Source of the DNA: Bacteroidia bacterium | GTDB taxonomy: Bacteria; Bacteroidota; Bacteroidia; Bacteroidales; Azobacteroidaceae | Reading direction: 5' to 3' | Length of the DNA: 7,404 nt | Assembly: GCA_025996895.1 (NCBI GenBank) | Contig: BNTW01000110.1 | Span: 1 to 7,404 of the forward strand | Part shown: positions 5,986-7,404 of the stretch, in pieces | Position numbering within the stretch: the stretch's first letter is position 1 | How the letters are laid out: each line of letters opens with the position of its first letter | Made by a program: the position numbers and the translations under genes | Notes under the pieces: model-generated | The model's database searches: none | What the model was told of the DNA's origin: nothing | Seen by the model: only the letters and a program-made list of their open reading frames with translations

Positions 5986-6481
5986 TGGTATGTATGAAGC
6001 CTTTAAGAGCAATTTGGAGTCTTCCATCAAAGAGAGTTTAACTCCCGATCAATTAGTTGCTTATTTAGTGAACAATGAGTGGGACAACCGGCGCAATGCC
6101 AGTATTGCCCGTTTGATCAAACAGGCAGCCTTCCGTTATCAAGCCTCCATAGAAGCATTGGATTACTCGGTAGAAAGAGGGTTGGATAAGAATCAGGTGC
6201 ACCGTTTAGCCTCTTTGGACTTTATCAAAGAAAAGAAAGACCTTTTCATCACCGGAAGTACCGGAACAGGAAAAAGTTACCTGGCTACTGCTTTGGGTTA
6301 TCATGCCTGTCAAAACGGCTATAAAGTGATGTATGTCTCGACTTCAAAGCTTTTAGGACAACTGAGGATTGCTAAAACAAAAGGAACGATTTTGCACATC
6401 GCCTCGTATGTGCGGGCTTCTACCATTACTATTTCCATTGTTCATTTTTTATCGGTTTATTTCACGGGGGAGCAAAGATAA
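5948..6481 (+). pseudogene. istB: Truncated IS21 helper ATPase IstB with a foreign C-terminal tail
   Basis: IstB is the AAA+ ATPase that assists IstA and selects target DNA. The frame begins inside the end of istA, as usual, with LEKMRQMRLNGMYEAFKSNL. The ATG at 5948 is used here; a GTG at 5939 is an alternative. The N-terminal domain (about 1-85) and the Walker A motif GSTGTGKS (residues 103-110, K109) are intact, followed by YVSTSKLLGQLRIAKTKGTIL. Homology stops at about residue 149 (base 6394), before the Walker B acidic pair, the sensor residues and the rest of the ATPase core. The last 28 codons (HIASYVRAST...) are the antisense of a leftward HTH gene and its promoter region, read through by chance to a TAA at 6481. 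The product could bind but should not hydrolyse ATP normally. Confidence 0.85.
6395..6438 (-). pseudogene. N-terminal stub of an HTH/excisionase-like protein of a conjugative element
   Basis: On the minus strand an ATG at 6438-6436 starts MEIVMVEARTYEAMC and then runs into antisense istB sequence at about 6394. Small helix-turn-helix proteins in Bacteroidales conjugative and mobilizable elements typically begin M-E-(I/V)-x-x-(I/V/M)-E-A-R-T-(Y/F)-E-x-(M/L), followed by an MerR/Xis-like HTH about 40 residues later. All of that DNA-binding part is missing here. The stub has its own promoter and an upstream inverted repeat. Assignment rests on about 15 residues and is therefore an informed guess. 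Confidence 0.55.
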
Positions 6482-6487
6482 ACCGAT
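6451..6487. repeat. 10-bp perfect inverted repeat around a leftward promoter
   Basis: ATCGGTTTAT (6451-6460) is repeated inverted as ATAAACCGAT (6478-6487) with 17 bases between. The right arm overlaps the TATCTTTG -7 box of the leftward promoter and the left arm lies between it and the ATG at 6438. Centre-to-centre spacing of the arms is 27 bases. This suits an operator bound by a dimer. An mRNA hairpin is less likely because one arm lies at or before the start of transcription. Confidence 0.55.
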
Positions 6488-6506
6488 TATTTCAGCTTGC
6501 TGTCAA
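6473..6506 (-). promoter_or_regulatory. Leftward promoter of the HTH gene stub (TTGACA-N20-TATCTTTG)
   Basis: The minus strand has TATCTTTG (6480-6473), an exact TAnnTTTG box, with TTGACA 20 bases upstream (6506-6501). The start codon of the HTH stub is 34 bases downstream. With the stub destroyed, this promoter now drives antisense transcription into istB and istA. Confidence 0.55.
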
Positions 6507-6566
6507 GTAAATAAACTGTGGAAGCATCAGGCAGCGAGTGTCACAGGAAGGAGCCAAAATTAACGA

Positions 6567-6662
6567 TTAAACGCCACTATTTCTACAAACGTGGAGTTTA
6601 TTTTTCGTTTTTTCCTGCCCGTATCTTTCTATAATTTCTTCCCCGTTTAGCTTCAATGCCAT
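6567..6662 (-). CDS. Possible 31-residue leftward small ORF
   Basis: An ATG at 6662-6660 opens 31 codons, beginning MALKLNGEEIIERYGQEKTK and ending in NKLHVCRNSGV and a TAA. The sequence is charged and compositionally protein-like. A TACCTTTG box (6700-6693, minus strand) lies 30 bases upstream. A second minus-strand frame (6777-6598) overlaps it and is also open for about 60 codons but lacks an ATG. I do not recognise either product. The region 6488-6905 otherwise has no convincing gene; it holds this ORF and the folded segment at 6706-6837. Confidence 0.25.
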   Translation of the reverse strand: MALKLNGEEIIERYGQEKTKNKLHVCRNSGV

Positions 6663-6692
6663 CGAAGCCTAATGAGTATTCGATTTCAGGCG

Positions 6693-6700
6693 CAAAGGTA
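6693..6700 (-). promoter_or_regulatory. Leftward -7 box (TACCTTTG)
   Basis: The minus strand shows an exact TAnnTTTG match (6700-6693). No TTTG at 19-21 bases upstream accompanies it; the nearest similar CTTG is 23 bases away. It would read toward the small ORF at 6662 and the HTH stub. Confidence 0.35.
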
Positions 6701-6705
6701 TTTCC

Positions 6706-6837
6706 GTGTTCTTCACGCCGTCGCAAGGTCAAGCCCTGCGGGTTTGTCAAAAAATCTTCCTCTTTCCCTTCTTTTATCTATCCGGGCGAGCGTATTTATT
6801 CGCCAAAACCTTGCGTCGGCTGAACACTACCTTTTTT
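6706..6837 (+). ncRNA. Candidate structured RNA with a three-way junction and a trailing U-tract
   Basis: The outer helix pairs GTGTTC (6706-6711) with GAACAC (6822-6827). After a small internal loop it continues as GCCGTCGCAAGGT (6717-6729) with ACCTTGCGTCGGC (6808-6820), 12 of 13 pairs. Inside it lie hairpin 1, CAAGCCC-TGC-GGGTTTG (6730-6746), and hairpin 2, GGCGAG-N8-TTCGCC (6785-6804). Hairpin 1 begins at the base after the outer helix, as in a stacked junction. Both inner hairpins use a G-U pair that exists only in plus-strand RNA; the minus strand would have A-C mismatches there. Six Ts follow at 6832-6837. It may be a leader or attenuator of the membrane-protein gene at 6929, a terminator, or an independent small RNA. 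No clear plus-strand promoter is seen. Confidence 0.4.
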
Positions 6838-6928
6838 AAGCCCCTGAAACTCGAATACTCCTCACCGGCTCCGATACGGCATAGCGTTAAAAAAAAAGTC
6901 AGAAATTATGATACGGGCAGAAAAAAAT

Positions 6929-7156
6929 ATGAAACATCGAACCTCCTACCTTCCAATTAGCATAGGTTGGGTTTTGAAAATAGCCTTTGCAGCAGCTGGT
7001 TTTGCTCTGTGGGGCTGGGCTTTCGTGGTGGTGATAGCAGGGCTTTACATCGGGTTCAAGTTCCTCAAAGGGCTTCTTTCCTGCCTTCTATCGCTTCTTA
7101 TTATTGCGGTGATAATCACGCTTTTAGTAGTAATAATCATTCTTTTAATCATTTAA
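6929..7156 (+). CDS. Small two-helix membrane protein of unknown function
   Basis: The 75-residue product has a short basic start (MKHRTSYLPI) and two hydrophobic segments, about residues 11-42 and 48-75, split by the charged FKFLKG turn. The second ends in an unbroken run of Val, Ile and Leu up to the stop. An in-frame ATG at 6908 would add seven residues. The start at 6929 is preferred because GGCAGAAA...TATGAAA recurs just upstream of and at the next gene's start at 7170. I know of no named family. Its place beside conjugative-element-like sequence and a structured leader suggests an accessory function of a mobile element. A membrane-active toxin-like or anchoring role cannot be told from sequence. 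Confidence 0.6.
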   Translation: MKHRTSYLPISIGWVLKIAFAAAGFALWGWAFVVVIAGLYIGFKFLKGLLSCLLSLLIIAVIITLLVVIIILLII

Positions 7157-7169
7157 AACAGGCAGAAAT

Positions 7170-7400
7170 ATGAAAACGAAAATCATTCAGATTTTTACGG
7201 CTTTGGTGGAATTGGAAGCCAAAGGATGCCACGCTGTCTTTTTCGAGTACGGTAACGGCTTGTTCCGGGTACGGATTTTTAACCCACATTGCGTATCAAC
7301 CGCTGCTAACCGACTGATTTTCAGAAGGCATACTTTCCGGAGGTCTCTCCGGGTGCCACACAAATTTTCTTCTTTTGCAAGGCATTGCATTTATCTTTAG
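7170..7400 (+). CDS. Small cytosolic protein, 3' part probably damaged
   Basis: The gene starts 13 bases after the membrane protein's stop and reads MKTKIIQIFTALVELEAKGC followed by HAVFFEYGNGLFRVRIF. This first part (about 37 residues) looks like a genuine compact alpha/beta fold, with a helix followed by F-F-E-Y-x-x-G-L-F-R-V-R-I-F strands. After base 7280 the translation becomes arginine-rich and irregular up to a TAG at 7398. In the same stretch the DNA carries hairpins, and the other two plus frames are largely open as well. The likely reading is that the original gene was cut near 7280 and now runs into non-coding DNA by chance. I do not recognise the family. Confidence 0.45.
   Translation: MKTKIIQIFTALVELEAKGCHAVFFEYGNGLFRVRIFNPHCVSTAANRLIFRRHTFRRSLRVPHKFSSFARHCIYL
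7327..7357. repeat. Strong hairpin GGCA-CCGGAG / CTCCGG-TGCC
   Basis: CCGGAG (7337-7342) pairs perfectly with CTCCGG (7347-7352) around GTCT. The stem is extended by GGCA (7327-7330) with TGCC (7354-7357) across a 6-to-1 internal loop. T-rich sequence follows only after about 8 bases, so it is a weak terminator candidate and may instead be a leader structure. Confidence 0.45.
7376..7389. repeat. Short inverted repeat TGCAA-GGCA-TTGCA before a -7-like box
   Basis: A 5-bp inverted repeat with a 4-base centre lies directly upstream of TATCTTTA (7392-7399), which is one base off the TAnnTTTG box. Together they could be an operator and promoter of a gene to the right of the window, but no properly spaced -33 box is seen. 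Confidence 0.25.
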
Positions 7401-7404
7401 CGCC

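Larger units (their letters stand above)
4326..6394 (+). mobile_element. IS21-family insertion sequence, right end deleted
   Basis: The element has a left end with three spaced copies of an AAACTG-CCC repeat (4335-4391), an intact istA and an istB that ends after about 149 codons. The right terminal repeats, which should lie after a full istB of about 245-260 codons, are absent. At about 6394 the sequence changes to that of a leftward HTH gene. The left boundary is placed between 4320 and 4334, where ISAzo13-like coding ends. Without a right end and a full IstB the copy is probably immobile unless helped by another copy. Confidence 0.8.

Noticed and set aside
6369..6563. 64-codon plus-strand ORF (MLKQKERFCTSPRMCG...)
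   Set aside because: It begins out of frame inside istB and continues through the leftward promoter and inverted repeat; it is a chance frame.
6706..6960. 84-codon plus-strand ORF starting at a GTG (MFFTPSQGQALRVCQKIF...)
   Set aside because: It lies over the inverted-repeat fold, starts at the very first base of the outer helix, has an erratic composition and overlaps the start of the membrane protein gene. It is better explained as a chance frame through a structured segment.
7187..7390. 67-codon minus-strand ORF opposite the last small gene
   Set aside because: It is antisense to a convincing N-terminal coding segment and lacks its own promoter or recognisable features.

Overview
The window looks like chromosomal DNA of a member of the Bacteroidales. 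Promoter-like sites match the Bacteroidetes TTTG / TAnnTTTG pattern, start codons lack clear Shine-Dalgarno sequences, and the mobile-element families are ones common in Bacteroides and its relatives. Species cannot be decided from the sequence alone.

Layout. (1) Positions 1-120 hold the N-terminal end of a leftward gene, probably an IS transposase, that runs off the window. Its upstream region holds two leftward promoter candidates. (2) Positions 347-4025 carry a tight rightward operon of three exported proteins: an L,D-transpeptidase of the YkuD type, a second L,D-transpeptidase of the YkuD_2 type, and a 674-residue lipoprotein with a HEFGH zinc-peptidase motif. The gaps between them are 7 and 10 bases. 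They probably act together on the cell wall or on envelope peptides. (3) Positions 4041-6394 are a stack of broken mobile elements. On the minus strand lie the 3' end of a group II intron (domains V and VI plus the last codons of its reverse transcriptase) and then the last codons of an ISAzo13-like transposase. On the plus strand follows an IS21-family element with an intact istA and an istB cut off after its Walker A motif. (4) Positions 6395-7404 resemble the accessory part of a Bacteroidales conjugative or integrative element. They hold the first codons of a leftward HTH/excisionase-like gene (destroyed at the IS21 junction) with its promoter and an inverted repeat, a region that can fold into a three-way-junction RNA, a small two-helix membrane protein, and a second small gene whose 3' half looks damaged.

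The operon is ordinary core-type DNA. From position 4041 to the end the window is a junction zone in which at least four mobile elements were cut and joined. The signals most worth following are the strand-biased RNA fold at 6706-6837, the inverted repeat over the promoter at 6451-6487, the two-family L,D-transpeptidase operon with a SHMC active site, and the nested element remnants at 4041-4334, which only show up as short translated fragments on the minus strand.
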